NCBI GenBank assembly: GCA_027624035.1
Contig: JAQBUI010000017.1
Span: 1-62,188, forward strand
Source of the DNA: Pseudomonadota bacterium
GTDB taxonomy: Bacteria; Pseudomonadota; Gammaproteobacteria; Pseudomonadales; Azotimanducaceae
Length of the DNA stretch: 62,188 nt
Direction of reading: 5' to 3'
Positions 1 through 8,864 of this stretch are shown here, piece after piece. The notes under the pieces were generated by a model. The model was not told where the DNA came from and made no database searches. It saw nothing but the letters and a program-made list of their open reading frames with translations. The translations under genes and the position numbers were made by a program. Position 1 is the stretch's first letter. Each line of letters starts with the position of its first letter.

Positions 1-12
1 ATCGAACTTCAC

Positions 13-86
13 TTGATAAGCGGTGCCATCGTGAGCACGTTCTTGCCCGATCAGGGCGTCCCTGAGACGAACCCGCTCAGGGCTGC
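13..86 (+). repeat. Dispersed palindromic repeat, degenerate copy
   Basis: This stretch aligns with the ~90-bp dispersed element found at eight other places in the window: a GTGCCA..GTGAGCA block, a CTTGCCCGA block, then CCTGAGACGAACCCGCTCAGGGCTG in place of the usual hairpin and tail. The palindrome is degraded here (the GGGCACGC arm reads GAACCCGC), so this is an old copy. It lies upstream of the citrate synthase gene; the rest of the first 346 bases shows no gene or clear promoter. Confidence 0.55.
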
Positions 87-346
87 CAACAATAAGGTTA
101 AGGAGTCTCTCAACGAAATCGTTTTTTTTCGCGCCGGCAGCATGAGTCCTTATGGGACGCGCCACCGTCATTCCGGAGAGTTCCCGGACCCGGAGTGTAA
201 TCAGAGCTTGCCCGGACTAATGGAACCATAAGAGCAACTGATATCAGCCATGCTGATCACCCGATGAAAACGTTTAATTTCGCTCCCCACCGATGTCGAA
301 CCATAATGCGCCAACGATTGAAGTAGAGCGTTATGGCGCAGGGGTG

Positions 347-1510
347 ATGAATATGGAAACGGTAAAAGGGCTCGCAGGCGTGATCGCCGGAGAAACAGCC
401 ATCAGCAACGTTGAGGGTGATGCAGGTCGTCTGACCTATCGCGGATATGACATCGGAGGCCTGGTGGAATTGCCGTACGAAGCGGTGATGTGGCTGCTGA
501 TCTTTGGCGATCTTCCGGCCGAGGCTGAGCGCCAATTGCTGTGTGCATTTCTTGATGATGAGGCGCGGTTGGGTGCGGCTGATCGCCGAACCCTGATGTC
601 GATCGAGCCCGACCGACATCCCATGCTGATGTTGCAGGCCATGATGGCCCTGCTTGACCTGGGTTCGCCCTCTTTTCCGGGTCTGACCGACGAGGGCGCC
701 CGGGGCCTTGCGGTGGTCGCGAAGATTCCAACGCTGATCGCATCGTTTCATCGGTTCAGGAATGGTCAGCCATTGCCGGAAGTGACAACAGGTATTGGCT
801 ATCTGGAAAACTTTCTGATGATGCTCAATGGACAGGCACCAGCGGCCGATGTGGATATCCTGCGGGTTGCCCAGATCCTGCAGATGGAGCACAGCTTCAA
901 CGCCAGTACCTTCACGGCGAGAGTCGTGGCAAGCACGCTCGCCCCGGTTGAGTCAGTGCTGTCGGCTGCTGCTGGTGCGCTCTATGGCAAGCTGCACGGT
1001 GGTGCGGACCAGGCGGCGCTGGCAGACGCCCGTCGGGTTGGCAGCCCGGAGGCCGCCGAATCGTTCGTCGCAGACCTGCTGGCCGGAAAGGGGCTGCTGA
1101 TGGGGATGGGGCACCGTGAATACCGAACAGTTGATCCACGGGCCCGACTGCTCAAACCCATGGCGGAGGCACGGAGCCGGGGGGCTGAATCGGAAAATGA
1201 CTATCTGACGCTGGCAGCTCTGGAAGCGGCATTCAATCGGCAGATGGCCAGCAAGGGCCGGTCTGTCAGGGCCAACGTGGAGTTCTATAAAGGAGCGGTT
1301 TTCGAGACGATCGGCATTCCGGACGACTGCTTTACAGCCCTTTTTACCATGGCGCGAAGTGTCGGCTGGCTTGCACACTTCATCGAATCGCGTCTGGACA
1401 ATCGCATCATGCGTCCGAAGGCGCTGTACACCGGGCAACCGTTGCGTGAGATCCCTCCGGGTCACGCCGACCGTCAGGCTGTCGCGCCCGGGGCATCAGG
1501 GTCATCATAG
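347..1510 (+). CDS. Citrate/2-methylcitrate synthase, short type
   Basis: Condenses acetyl-CoA (or propionyl-CoA) with oxaloacetate in the cytoplasm. Family landmarks occur in order: KGLAGVIAGETAIS at the N-terminus, MEHSFNASTFTARV, the catalytic-His segment GKLHGGADQAAL, GMGHREYRTVDPRA and NVEFYKGAV. At ~387 residues it matches the PrpC/CitZ-like short form rather than the longer NADH-sensitive GltA. An upstream in-frame ATG at 293 has no ribosome-binding site, whereas ATG 347 follows CAGGGG, so 347 is preferred. prpC versus gltA cannot be settled from sequence: no prpB or prpD is adjacent, although a prpE-like gene lies 35 kb away. Its 3' end overlaps the convergent aminopeptidase gene by 37 bases. 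Confidence 0.9.
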   Translation: MNMETVKGLAGVIAGETAISNVEGDAGRLTYRGYDIGGLVELPYEAVMWLLIFGDLPAEAERQLLCAFLDDEARLGAADRRTLMSIEPDRHPMLMLQAMMALLDLGSPSFPGLTDEGARGLAVVAKIPTLIASFHRFRNGQPLPEVTTGIGYLENFLMMLNGQAPAADVDILRVAQILQMEHSFNASTFTARVVASTLAPVESVLSAAAGALYGKLHGGADQAALADARRVGSPEAAESFVADLLAGKGLLMGMGHREYRTVDPRARLLKPMAEARSRGAESENDYLTLAALEAAFNRQMASKGRSVRANVEFYKGAVFETIGIPDDCFTALFTMARSVGWLAHFIESRLDNRIMRPKALYTGQPLREIPPGHADRQAVAPGASGSS

Positions 1511-2766
1511 AAGGCATTCAATGCCCGGTGCAGTAAGTGGGCGTCCCGGGTGCCGGCCAGTTCGCGGATTGAGTGCATCGCGAAGGTGGGTACCCCAACA
1601 TCCATGGTCTTGACGCCAATCTCACGGGCGGTGATGGGCCCGATGGTGCTGCCACAGGACATGTCGGTACGGTTCACAAATTTCTGCCAGGGGATGTCCT
1701 GATCTTCACAGAGACTGGCAAAGTAGGCGCCGGTTTCGCTGTTGGTGGCGTAGCGCTGATTCGAATTGATCTTGATCACGGGTCCCTGATTGAGCAGGGG
1801 ACCGTGATTGCCATCGTGGCGGTCGGCGTAGTTGGGATGAATCCCATGGGCGTTGTCCGTGGAGACCGCCAGGGACCGGTCGACCACCCGATGCAGGGTT
1901 TGCGGGTCCGGCGTAATGCGTTCAAGCACTGACTTCAGAAACGGGCCCTGGGCACCGATGGCTGACCCGCTGCCCACTTCCTCGTGGTCGTTGCAGACCA
2001 GAATTGCGGTCGCATCGCCGTTTGCCTCGATGAGGCTCTTCATGCCGACGAAGCATGACAGCAGGTTGTCCAGCCGTGCAGCCGCGATGAACTCCTGATG
2101 TAGCCCGACGATCGCAGGGGGATTGATATCGTAAAACGAGAGTTCGTAGCCGAGCACAGTGCCTTCCCAGTGCTCGCCATACTCCCGGCGCAGTTCAGTG
2201 GCCAGAATATCGTCCATGTTGATGGACTCGTCACCGTGCATCAGCACGGGGAGGATGTCCGTCTGTGGATTGATACTGCGGGTCTCGTTGACACCCCGGT
2301 CGAGGTGAATGGCGAGGCTGGGGATGATGGCGACGGCTCGATCAAAGTCCAGCAGGCGATTGGTGAGCAGGCCGCCTTCCCGGCAGGTCACCCGTCCGGC
2401 GAGGCCCAGGTCGCGGTCATACCAGGGGTTGAGCAGGACACCACCGTACACTTCGACACCCAGCTTGATGTATCCGGAATTCACGCTGACGGGGTTGGGT
2501 TTGGCCTTCAGGCAGGGGCTGTCCGTATGGGCGCCGACGATGCGAAAACCGGTCCTGACCGGGTCACTGGTGCCGATTACCAATCCGATGATGGACGATT
2601 GGTTGCGCGTGACGAAATACCGGCCCGGCGCGAGGTCCCACGGCTCTGCCTCTTTGAGCTCACTGAATCCGTTTTCGGTCAAATGCGCGGCCATTGCCGC
2701 AACACCATGGTACGGCGTCCTGGCACGGGCGATGAAGGACATGAGCTCGCTGTTGAAATCTGACAT
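1474..2766 (-). CDS. apeB: M18 family aminopeptidase
   Basis: Cytosolic zinc metallopeptidase that removes N-terminal, preferably acidic, residues from peptides. Metal-binding and catalytic segments of family M18 are visible: VGAHTDSP, LDNLLSC, the DHEEVGSGSAIGA motif with the catalytic Glu-Glu pair, CGSTIGPI and a C-terminal MHSIRE histidine. Its 430 residues are the usual size. ATG 2766 is preferred over GTG 2772 because GGAG lies 6 bases upstream. The gene is convergent with the citrate synthase and overlaps its last 37 bases. The penicillin-acylase gene on the same strand ends 38 bases upstream, so the two may be co-transcribed. Confidence 0.93.
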   Translation of the reverse strand: MSDFNSELMSFIARARTPYHGVAAMAAHLTENGFSELKEAEPWDLAPGRYFVTRNQSSIIGLVIGTSDPVRTGFRIVGAHTDSPCLKAKPNPVSVNSGYIKLGVEVYGGVLLNPWYDRDLGLAGRVTCREGGLLTNRLLDFDRAVAIIPSLAIHLDRGVNETRSINPQTDILPVLMHGDESINMDDILATELRREYGEHWEGTVLGYELSFYDINPPAIVGLHQEFIAAARLDNLLSCFVGMKSLIEANGDATAILVCNDHEEVGSGSAIGAQGPFLKSVLERITPDPQTLHRVVDRSLAVSTDNAHGIHPNYADRHDGNHGPLLNQGPVIKINSNQRYATNSETGAYFASLCEDQDIPWQKFVNRTDMSCGSTIGPITAREIGVKTMDVGVPTFAMHSIRELAGTRDAHLLHRALNAFYDDPDAPGATA

Positions 2767-2804
2767 GGGCACTCCGCACGACGGGAGGCGCAGTTTAACA
2801 AATC

Positions 2805-5045
2805 TCAGGGCGACAGCGTGATTTCATCCGCGACGTCCAGTTCGTGGCGCACCAGAGTCATCGGCACGTATTGCCCGGTGAGCCACTGCTGGTAGTGGTT
2901 GGTCAGGTACGGGCTGTCAGGGCGCCCGCCATTGCCACCGGCGATAATGAACGGAAAGTGCAGCGGGTCGGCAAGGTCGACCACCCAGCGAAATGCCGGC
3001 CCATGGAAGACGTTCTGGACGAGTGAGCCCTGGCCCGCGCCAAGGTGCATGGCCATGGCAAGGGTGTTGGGGCTGCCGCCCACCGGGTCCGGACCAACGG
3101 ACATATGACTCCAGGTATCATATTTGGCCAGAGAGTGCCGAAATCCAATCTGGTGCAGGTCGCCCCATCGCCAGCGGGTACCGCAGTGCTGCCGCAGCCA
3201 GGTGACAATCCTGGTCACCTCTTCGCAGATGATGGTATTGATGGTCTCCCGGTGGGCCAGCCACGGGGAGTCCATCGTCATCAGGTCGGCGATGGTGAAT
3301 CGACTGAGCCCCGGGGCTGCGGCAGACATCGAGGCAAACAGTGGGTCATCCCCGAGTACGGTTCGCAACAACCGAAGATGCCAGCGTCGGTCGGCCAGCG
3401 GATAGTAAATGCAGGCAGCTGCAGAATCCGTCGTGGCGCGGCAGTCCCAGTCCGACAGCAGGGCCCTGGCGGTCCGGACTTCCTCGGTATCGCTCGTCAG
3501 CGCAGCGATGAGGTCCGGTACCAGACGCCTGGCGCGAAGGTCCACGAGGTCCAGTTGCATGTCGCAGAAGTCCTGCACGGTGAAGGGGCCGTCGTGTTCG
3601 ACCAGAAGTTGTCTGATCCGGTCCGCCCGGGCAGGGTCTGTGGGGAAGTTATGAATAGGATATGGGCCAGCGTCCCCCATCGTGTCATTGTTGGCAGTCA
3701 GGCTGAACCCGCAGTCAGGATTTTTTTCAACCAGCAACTGATGGGCGCGACTGGTATCAAACAGATACTCGTCTCGCCATCCTGCCAGCGGGACGGTTCC
3801 GGTGACGTTCCGCCTCTGGCGTAGAGTGGCAGCGATGTAACGATGGTGCCCGTCGTGGCGATCCACGCAGATGATGTTGTTGACGAGCGGACTGACATCA
3901 TTTTCAAACAGCGCTTCCCCGAATTCGCCTGCATTGCGGGCGAGCGGCAGCAGTGCCAGGGCGCCTGCCGAAGTTGGCAGGTCTCGCATCACCCAGTCCA
4001 GGGATGTCACGTACTGTCGCTGCCTGCCGCTGGTAAATCCAAGGGCATCAGTGAGGGATTCCAGTATTGGCCCATGTCTGGAGACTTCCACAGAGAACTG
4101 CCGGCTGCTCTGGCCAGCGATGTCGATTTCATAGGTTGACGATTGAACGGGTGCATCTCGTTCGATGAACACGTCGTAGGTGTCAACGAAACCGGTCGTA
4201 AGACCCCATGCCAGATTGGTGGTCAATCCCATCATGAAATAGGGCATGCCCGGAAAAGTGGCGCCGAACACATCCCAGCCCGGTACATTGAGATGAGCGT
4301 AGAAGAACGTGTTGGGAATACTGTGGGGCTGGTGAGGGTCCGTCGCCAGCATGGGTGCACCGGATGCCGACAGCGCGGCGCTGATCGCCCAGTTGTTGCT
4401 GCCGCTGGTGTTACCACCGTCGTTGCCATGACTGTTGCTGCCAGTCAGGGATGGCTCATCTGGAATCAGCAGGCGGGCGACGCCAGGGTCAATGGCGAGC
4501 AGAGCGTCACTGAGTTCCGTGATGCTGTCCCGGTCTGCATCCGAGAACCGGCGCAGACTACCATGGAACCAGTCAATACCATGGCGGGCCATCAGTTTGC
4601 CTGTATAGATCTTCTCGAGCCAGGTCTTGTGCTGGAACCAGCCAGTGAAGCGATACCGGGATGCAATGTCGTGTCTGGTGAGGGGCGTGGGTACGGTTCC
4701 GGCCTTTACGAATTCGCCAGGGATAGCATCGAGACCGGCGATCCATCCATTGACGCCGTCGATGTAAGCATCGGCGATCCAGTCTCCTGGCGAATCCGGC
4801 TCGTCAAAGGCCCTGACATTGAATGCACGGTGCATCAGGTCCTGGGTCACAAAGCGTTCACCCAGAACCCCTGCGGCCCTGCCAGTGGCGTACAGATTTG
4901 ACAGATGGATCTGCCACAGACGTTCGCTGGCGCAGGCATAACCAAGCCCGCGATAGGCATCGGCCACGGATTGGGCAAAGATGTGGGGAATCCCCACTTT
5001 GTCCCAGATCAGACTGATGGGTCCCTCGGCTCCGGGTATTTTCAT
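2805..5045 (-). CDS. Penicillin acylase (S45) family amidohydrolase
   Basis: Ntn-hydrolase precursor of the S45 family, which cleaves amide bonds in substrates such as beta-lactam side chains or acyl-homoserine lactones. The autocatalytic junction is seen as GSNNW near residues 215-219, with Ser216 the expected new N-terminal nucleophile of the beta chain. Downstream LATDPHQPHSIPNTFFY and MGLTTNLAWGLTTGFVDTYD are typical beta-chain segments. The 746 residues fit an alpha-spacer-beta precursor. Unlike many periplasmic members it has no signal peptide: the protein begins MKIPGAEGP. ATG 5045 follows AGGAG. The substrate is not predictable; beta-lactam activity should not be assumed. Confidence 0.9.
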   Translation of the reverse strand: MKIPGAEGPISLIWDKVGIPHIFAQSVADAYRGLGYACASERLWQIHLSNLYATGRAAGVLGERFVTQDLMHRAFNVRAFDEPDSPGDWIADAYIDGVNGWIAGLDAIPGEFVKAGTVPTPLTRHDIASRYRFTGWFQHKTWLEKIYTGKLMARHGIDWFHGSLRRFSDADRDSITELSDALLAIDPGVARLLIPDEPSLTGSNSHGNDGGNTSGSNNWAISAALSASGAPMLATDPHQPHSIPNTFFYAHLNVPGWDVFGATFPGMPYFMMGLTTNLAWGLTTGFVDTYDVFIERDAPVQSSTYEIDIAGQSSRQFSVEVSRHGPILESLTDALGFTSGRQRQYVTSLDWVMRDLPTSAGALALLPLARNAGEFGEALFENDVSPLVNNIICVDRHDGHHRYIAATLRQRRNVTGTVPLAGWRDEYLFDTSRAHQLLVEKNPDCGFSLTANNDTMGDAGPYPIHNFPTDPARADRIRQLLVEHDGPFTVQDFCDMQLDLVDLRARRLVPDLIAALTSDTEEVRTARALLSDWDCRATTDSAAACIYYPLADRRWHLRLLRTVLGDDPLFASMSAAAPGLSRFTIADLMTMDSPWLAHRETINTIICEEVTRIVTWLRQHCGTRWRWGDLHQIGFRHSLAKYDTWSHMSVGPDPVGGSPNTLAMAMHLGAGQGSLVQNVFHGPAFRWVVDLADPLHFPFIIAGGNGGRPDSPYLTNHYQQWLTGQYVPMTLVRHELDVADEITLSP

Positions 5046-5083
5046 TGTGTTCTCCTACAGTCAGCTATTTGCATCCCACAGTA

Positions 5084-5214
5084 TTTCATGGAAGGTCCCT
5101 GATACGAGGTGCCAGCGTGAGCATTTCCTTGCACGACCACAGGGAGCCTGAGACGGGCACGCGCCATTTTCAGCACGACCCGGGGTGTCTAACATGGGCA
5201 CGCCCAAGGCTGCT
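5084..5214 (+). repeat. Dispersed palindromic repeat, one full and one partial module
   Basis: Plus-orientation copy of the window-wide element. The first module runs from TTTCATGGAAG through TGCACGACCACAGGGAGCCTGAGACGGGCACGC. A second partial module (from about 5171) repeats CAGCACGAC..GGGCACGCCCAAGGCTG. It separates the penicillin-acylase gene from the riboswitch-controlled methionine gene. Confidence 0.7.
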
Positions 5215-5287
5215 ATCGGCGACCGTAGTGCATACGGACCGGGCAAGTCTACTTGATCTTGAGGGCGCTCGTTTTCTACAATGACGG

Positions 5288-5342
5288 CAGCGCCGATTTG
5301 AGGTCAGCTTGCGGGCGCGTTAAAAATGCAGCTAAAGCGAGG
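5288..5342 (+). promoter_or_regulatory. SAM-II-type riboswitch aptamer
   Basis: The sequence fits the compact SAM-II pseudoknot aptamer. Stem P1 is GCGCC (5290-5294) pairing with GGCGC (5314-5318). Loop 1 starts with the conserved GATTT. P1 is followed by an A-rich strand and TGCAGCTAAAGCGAGG, closely resembling the known SAM-II 3' segment (TGTAGCTAAA..GGG). Within loop 1, AGCT(T)GC can pair with GCAGCT at 5329-5334 with one bulged base, which gives the pseudoknot. It sits about 90 bases upstream of a cystathionine gamma-synthase-family gene, the expected type of target. SAM-II is known mostly from alphaproteobacterial met genes; assignment here is by eye. Confidence 0.75.
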
Positions 5343-5356
5343 TAAACCTGCTTTAG
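5332..5356 (+). promoter_or_regulatory. Putative antiterminator hairpin of the SAM-II switch
   Basis: CTAAAGC (5332-5338) and AGG (5340-5342) can pair with CCT (5347-5349) and GCTTTAG (5350-5356), leaving one bulged G and a TAAA loop. The left arm is the same strand used by the aptamer pseudoknot and the right arm overlaps the left arm of the downstream terminator. The three structures are therefore mutually exclusive, as expected of a transcription-attenuation switch. Confidence 0.6.
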
Positions 5357-5382
5357 TCTGTGACTGAGTCAGGTTTTTTTTT
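5344..5382 (+). terminator. Intrinsic terminator (attenuator) of the SAM-II switch
   Basis: AAACCTG (5344-5350) pairs with CAGGTTT (5370-5376), an inner AGTC/GACT pair closes the loop, and nine consecutive T residues (5374-5382) follow. It lies between the aptamer and the ribosome-binding site of the next gene. Termination when SAM is bound would switch that gene off. Confidence 0.75.
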
Positions 5383-5430
5383 GCCTGCAGCTGGCCAGGT
5401 GGTGGCCGGTTCGGGTCAGGAGACAGGAAA

Positions 5431-6648
5431 ATGGGTTTTACATCGAAGATATTGCATGCAGACCGTCGTGGCGGGGTCGAACATGGATCGATTCACAAGC
5501 CGATTCACACTGCGGTCACCTTCGGTTACGACGATGCCCGTGATCTCGCGGCGGTGTTCCAGGGTCGGCAGAGTGGCTACTCCTATGGTCGTCAGGTAAA
5601 TCCTACGGTCAACGCCCTGCAGGACAAGATCTCATTGATGGAAGGAGGCGTTGCTACCGCTGCATTTGCAACAGGAATGGCAGCGATAGGCACAACTCTG
5701 TTCGCGCTGCTGCGAAACGGTGATCATATGATCTCGTCTTCCTATCTGTTTGGAAACACCAACAGTCTGTTCAATTCATTTGAGGCCCACGGCATTGAGG
5801 TCTCGTTTGTTGATTCAACCGATGCGGCGGCAGTCGAAGCACAGATGCGTGACAATACGCGCCTCGTGTTTGTCGAAACCATCGCCAATCCGCGAACCCA
5901 GGTATCGGATCTCGCGGGAATCGGGCAACTGTGCCGGGACCGGGGCGTTGTCTATTTCGTCGATAACACCATGACCACGCCGTATCTGTTCCAGCCCCGT
6001 ACCGTGGGTGCGAGCCTCGTCATCAACAGCCTGACAAAGTACATCGGTGGCCATGCCAATGCCCTGGGAGGTGCTGTGACAGAGACCGGCAACTTTGACT
6101 GGTCCGGCTTTCCCAATCTCTACGACAATTACAAGAAGGGTGAAGTTTCGACCTGGGCGATCACCCAGATCAAAAAGAAGGGGCTTCGCGATTTTGGGGC
6201 ATCGTTGGGTCCGGAAGCAGCTCATCACATCTCGGTAGGCTCTGACACGCTGGCTCTGCGAATGGACCGGGCCTGCTCCAATGCAGCGCAGTTGACCCAG
6301 TATCTGGCTGCCCATCCGGCGATCAAGCGGGTCTATTATCCGGGGCTGGCCGACCACCCCCAGCACGAGCGTAGTGCAGATCTGTTCAAGCACCATGGCG
6401 CGATTTTCAGTGTGGAACTTGCAGAGATGGACTGTTTTGACTTTCTGAACAAGCTCGACCTGGTGATCTGTACCAGCAACCTGGGGGATACCCGGTCGCT
6501 CGCCATTCCGGTCGCTCATTCCATCTACTATGAGATGGGCCCGGAACGTCGTGCGTCCATGGGAATCGACGATTCCCTGGTCAGGTTCTCCATCGGCATC
6601 GAGGATGTTGAAGATCTGCTCGCTGATTTCGAACAGGCCCTTGCCTGA
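5431..6648 (+). CDS. Cystathionine gamma-synthase family PLP enzyme
   Basis: Trans-sulfuration/sulfhydrylation enzyme of the Cys/Met-metabolism PLP family, acting on an activated homoserine or a sulfur amino acid in the cytoplasm. SYGRQVNPTV near residue 51 and the PLP-lysine segment NSLTKYIGGHAN (Lys203) are clear; DNTMTTPY supplies the aspartate that contacts the cofactor ring. At 405 residues it is full length. Sequence alone does not separate gamma-synthase, sulfhydrylase (MetZ-like) and lyase roles. The SAM-II switch upstream argues for a biosynthetic methionine role repressed by SAM. ATG 5431 follows AGGAGACAGG. Confidence 0.9.
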   Translation: MGFTSKILHADRRGGVEHGSIHKPIHTAVTFGYDDARDLAAVFQGRQSGYSYGRQVNPTVNALQDKISLMEGGVATAAFATGMAAIGTTLFALLRNGDHMISSSYLFGNTNSLFNSFEAHGIEVSFVDSTDAAAVEAQMRDNTRLVFVETIANPRTQVSDLAGIGQLCRDRGVVYFVDNTMTTPYLFQPRTVGASLVINSLTKYIGGHANALGGAVTETGNFDWSGFPNLYDNYKKGEVSTWAITQIKKKGLRDFGASLGPEAAHHISVGSDTLALRMDRACSNAAQLTQYLAAHPAIKRVYYPGLADHPQHERSADLFKHHGAIFSVELAEMDCFDFLNKLDLVICTSNLGDTRSLAIPVAHSIYYEMGPERRASMGIDDSLVRFSIGIEDVEDLLADFEQALA

Positions 6649-6738
6649 CAGCCTTGAGCGTGCCGGTGTCAGGCACGCCGTAGTCGTGCAAGAGAGTTTC
6701 CACGACTACACACCATGGAACAGTACTTCCATGAAAGT
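6649..6738 (-). repeat. Dispersed palindromic repeat, minus orientation
   Basis: Starts right at the stop codon of the upstream gene: CAGCCTTGAGCGTGCC, a 7-nt loop, GGCACGCCGTAGTCGTGC, ending in ACTTCCATGAAAG. The hairpin arms GCGTGCC/GGCACGC are perfect. No U-tract follows, so it is not an obvious intrinsic terminator. Confidence 0.75.
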
Positions 6739-6888
6739 CATTGTCGCGAGCGGCGAGGGACCGTGACTTGAGAGAAGTTAGGGTCAGCCCGTTTTTCAGC
6801 AGGTTGCCAGGGCAGAGGAGGTGTGGCCTGACGACATTGGTTGATAGCGCGAGGACTAACGGTAAACTTGGCCTCTTTTTGAGAGGAT

Positions 6889-7806
6889 ATGGCAGCAGTG
6901 ACAGAACCAGTCATGACAACCGACCTGCCCCTGGCAAACAAGCGTACCGGTAAAGTCAGGGATCTTTATGATGTAACACTACCGGATGGGGATGATGGTC
7001 TGCTGATCGTTGCCACAGACCGTGTGAGTGTATTCGACGTGGTCCTTTCCAATGGGATTGCAGGCAAGGGCGTCCTGCTGACCAGAATCTCGAAATTCTG
7101 GTTCGACTTCTTTGCGGATTCGGTGGACCATCATCTGATCTCGGTGGACCAGCAGGATATCCCGGGCCTGTCGGACGCCCAGCGAGCGACCCTGGAGGGG
7201 CGGATCATGATCTGCCGGAAGACCAGGGTCGTTCCCGTGGAATGTATCGTTCGGGGCTATCTGACTGGCAGTGGTTACAAGGATTACGTCAAGTCCGGTC
7301 AGGTGTGTGGGATTGCCCTGCCCGCTGGTATGGTGAACAGCGATCGCATCGAGTCGCCGATTTTTACGCCGTCAACGAAAGCAGAACAGGGGCATGACGA
7401 GAACATCAGCTTTGAAGCAGCCTGTGACCTGGTGGGCGGGGACCTGATGGAGGCCATTCGGGCCCGGTCGCTGCACATCTATAACACCGGTCGTGAATAT
7501 GCCAGGGAACGCGGCATCATCATTGCCGACACGAAGTTCGAGTTTGGTCTCCTGGAGGGCCATACGGGACCGGTGCTGATTGACGAAGTGCTCACGCCGG
7601 ACAGTTCCCGATTCTGGCCTGCGGATGAATGGACACCTGGTCAGGAACAGAACAGTTTTGACAAGCAGTACGTGCGGAACTATACCCAGGGTCTGGTAGA
7701 CAAGGGTGAATGGGACAAGGAATATCCCGGTCCAGCACTTCCCGATGAGGTCATCGACAACACGATCGCCCGCTACGAGGAAGCGCTGGCCCGCCTGACA
7801 GGGTAG
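6889..7806 (+). CDS. purC: SAICAR synthetase, long form
   Basis: Phosphoribosylaminoimidazole-succinocarboxamide synthase joins aspartate to CAIR in de novo purine synthesis, using ATP. NKRTGKVRDLYDV at the N-terminus and VVPVECIVRGYLTGSGYKDY, followed by FTPSTKAEQGHDENISF, are diagnostic. IADTKFEFG and LIDEVLTPDSSRFWP complete the family pattern. At 305 residues it is the longer type, not the ~237-residue form usual in enteric gammaproteobacteria. ATG 6889 follows GAGAGG. It stands alone on this strand; the following 140 bases before msrA hold nothing recognisable. Confidence 0.95.
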   Translation: MAAVTEPVMTTDLPLANKRTGKVRDLYDVTLPDGDDGLLIVATDRVSVFDVVLSNGIAGKGVLLTRISKFWFDFFADSVDHHLISVDQQDIPGLSDAQRATLEGRIMICRKTRVVPVECIVRGYLTGSGYKDYVKSGQVCGIALPAGMVNSDRIESPIFTPSTKAEQGHDENISFEAACDLVGGDLMEAIRARSLHIYNTGREYARERGIIIADTKFEFGLLEGHTGPVLIDEVLTPDSSRFWPADEWTPGQEQNSFDKQYVRNYTQGLVDKGEWDKEYPGPALPDEVIDNTIARYEEALARLTG

Positions 7807-7947
7807 CCCTTGATTCCTGCACGAGGGCCGGCCCAAAGGACGCTGGCCCTGGTCTGGCCCCACGGTTCCCGCCTCGTCGTCGTCCTCGACCCGTCGGAAG
7901 CGTCTTGGCAATCTTCTATCGCCGACGCCTCGATCTGGTTCACCCGA

Positions 7948-8610
7948 TCAGCTTTCCTGGCGCTCCGCAACCTTCTCCGGGGCGTAGCACACGCCGGTAC
8001 CGCCCAGGCCACAATACCCGTTGGGCACTTTCGCCAGGTACTGCTGATGGTAGTGTTCAGCATAGTAAAAGTCGGATACTGGCTGGATTTCCGTGGTAAT
8101 CCCCCCGTATCCCTCGTCTTCAAGGCGATCCTGGAAGATCTGAAGACTCTTGCGGGCGGCTGCAGACTGCGCTTCGTTGAACGTATAGATGCCAGAGCGG
8201 TATTGGGTCCCGAGGTCGTTTCCCTGGCGCATCCCCTGGGTGGGATTATGGCTTTCCCAGAACAGTGCCAGCAGATTCTCGTAGCTGACCATGTCCGGGT
8301 TGAACACGACCAGCACAACCTCGTTGTGGCCGGTCATGCCGCTGCAGACCTCCTCATAGGTCGGATTAGGTGTGTATCCTCCGAGATACCCCACGGCCGT
8401 CACAAAGACACCCTCGCATTCCCAGAATCGGCGCTCTGCGCCCCAGAAGCAACCCATGCCGAATATCGCCTGGGACATGTTCGCAGGGTACGGTGGCTTG
8501 AGCGGGTTGCCGTTCACATAGTGACGCTCGGGCACGGGCATGGCTTCCCTTCGACCGGCAAGGGCGTGGCTCGCGTCAGGCATTTCCAATTTCTTCCTAA
8601 AAAGACCCAT
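7948..8610 (-). CDS. msrA: Peptide methionine-S-sulfoxide reductase
   Basis: Repairs methionine-S-sulfoxide in oxidised proteins and free methionine. The catalytic motif GCFWGAE places the nucleophilic cysteine at about residue 54, and C-terminal [12 protein letters not shown] carries the likely resolving cysteine(s). The 220-residue length and the N-terminal extension resemble the E. coli-type enzyme. ATG 8610 is chosen because CCCGGAG lies just upstream; the frame is open further upstream but without homologous sequence. It is divergent from the PatB-type lyase, so a methionine repair gene sits beside a sulfur-amino-acid lyase. Confidence 0.95.
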   Translation of the reverse strand: MGLFRKKLEMPDASHALAGRREAMPVPERHYVNGNPLKPPYPANMSQAIFGMGCFWGAERRFWECEGVFVTAVGYLGGYTPNPTYEEVCSGMTGHNEVVLVVFNPDMVSYENLLALFWESHNPTQGMRQGNDLGTQYRSGIYTFNEAQSAAARKSLQIFQDRLEDEGYGGITTEIQPVSDFYYAEHYHQQYLAKVPNGYCGLGGTGVCYAPEKVAERQES

Positions 8611-8864
8611 AATCTGCTCCGGGATTTGTGTGACATGGATAAGTTCAGCTTCTGATGGCGGTTTCCGGCCAGTTGCGAAAGACACATTATAGAGCGTGAT
8701 AGCCTCTATGGCACGATCAGTCCGCGATCAGTGCCTTGTGGACAGCGCCAGCGGCACGACAGCGCCACCAGAAAGCCATGAGAGCCCATGACAAGGCGAC
8801 GGCAGACCCTTTTAACGCCGACATACTGAACACGGCGGGTAGACAACAACATGGGCGAGGTAAT

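Noticed and set aside
13..231. 72-codon open frame at the left edge
   Set aside because: Lies over a degenerate dispersed repeat and has no ribosome-binding site or homology.
3045..3824. 259-codon plus-strand frame within the penicillin-acylase gene
   Set aside because: The minus-strand frame carries the S45 signatures; this one has none.
6651..6685. Dispersed repeat hairpin as a standard intrinsic terminator
   Set aside because: The stem is strong but no U-tract follows in either orientation at any copy.
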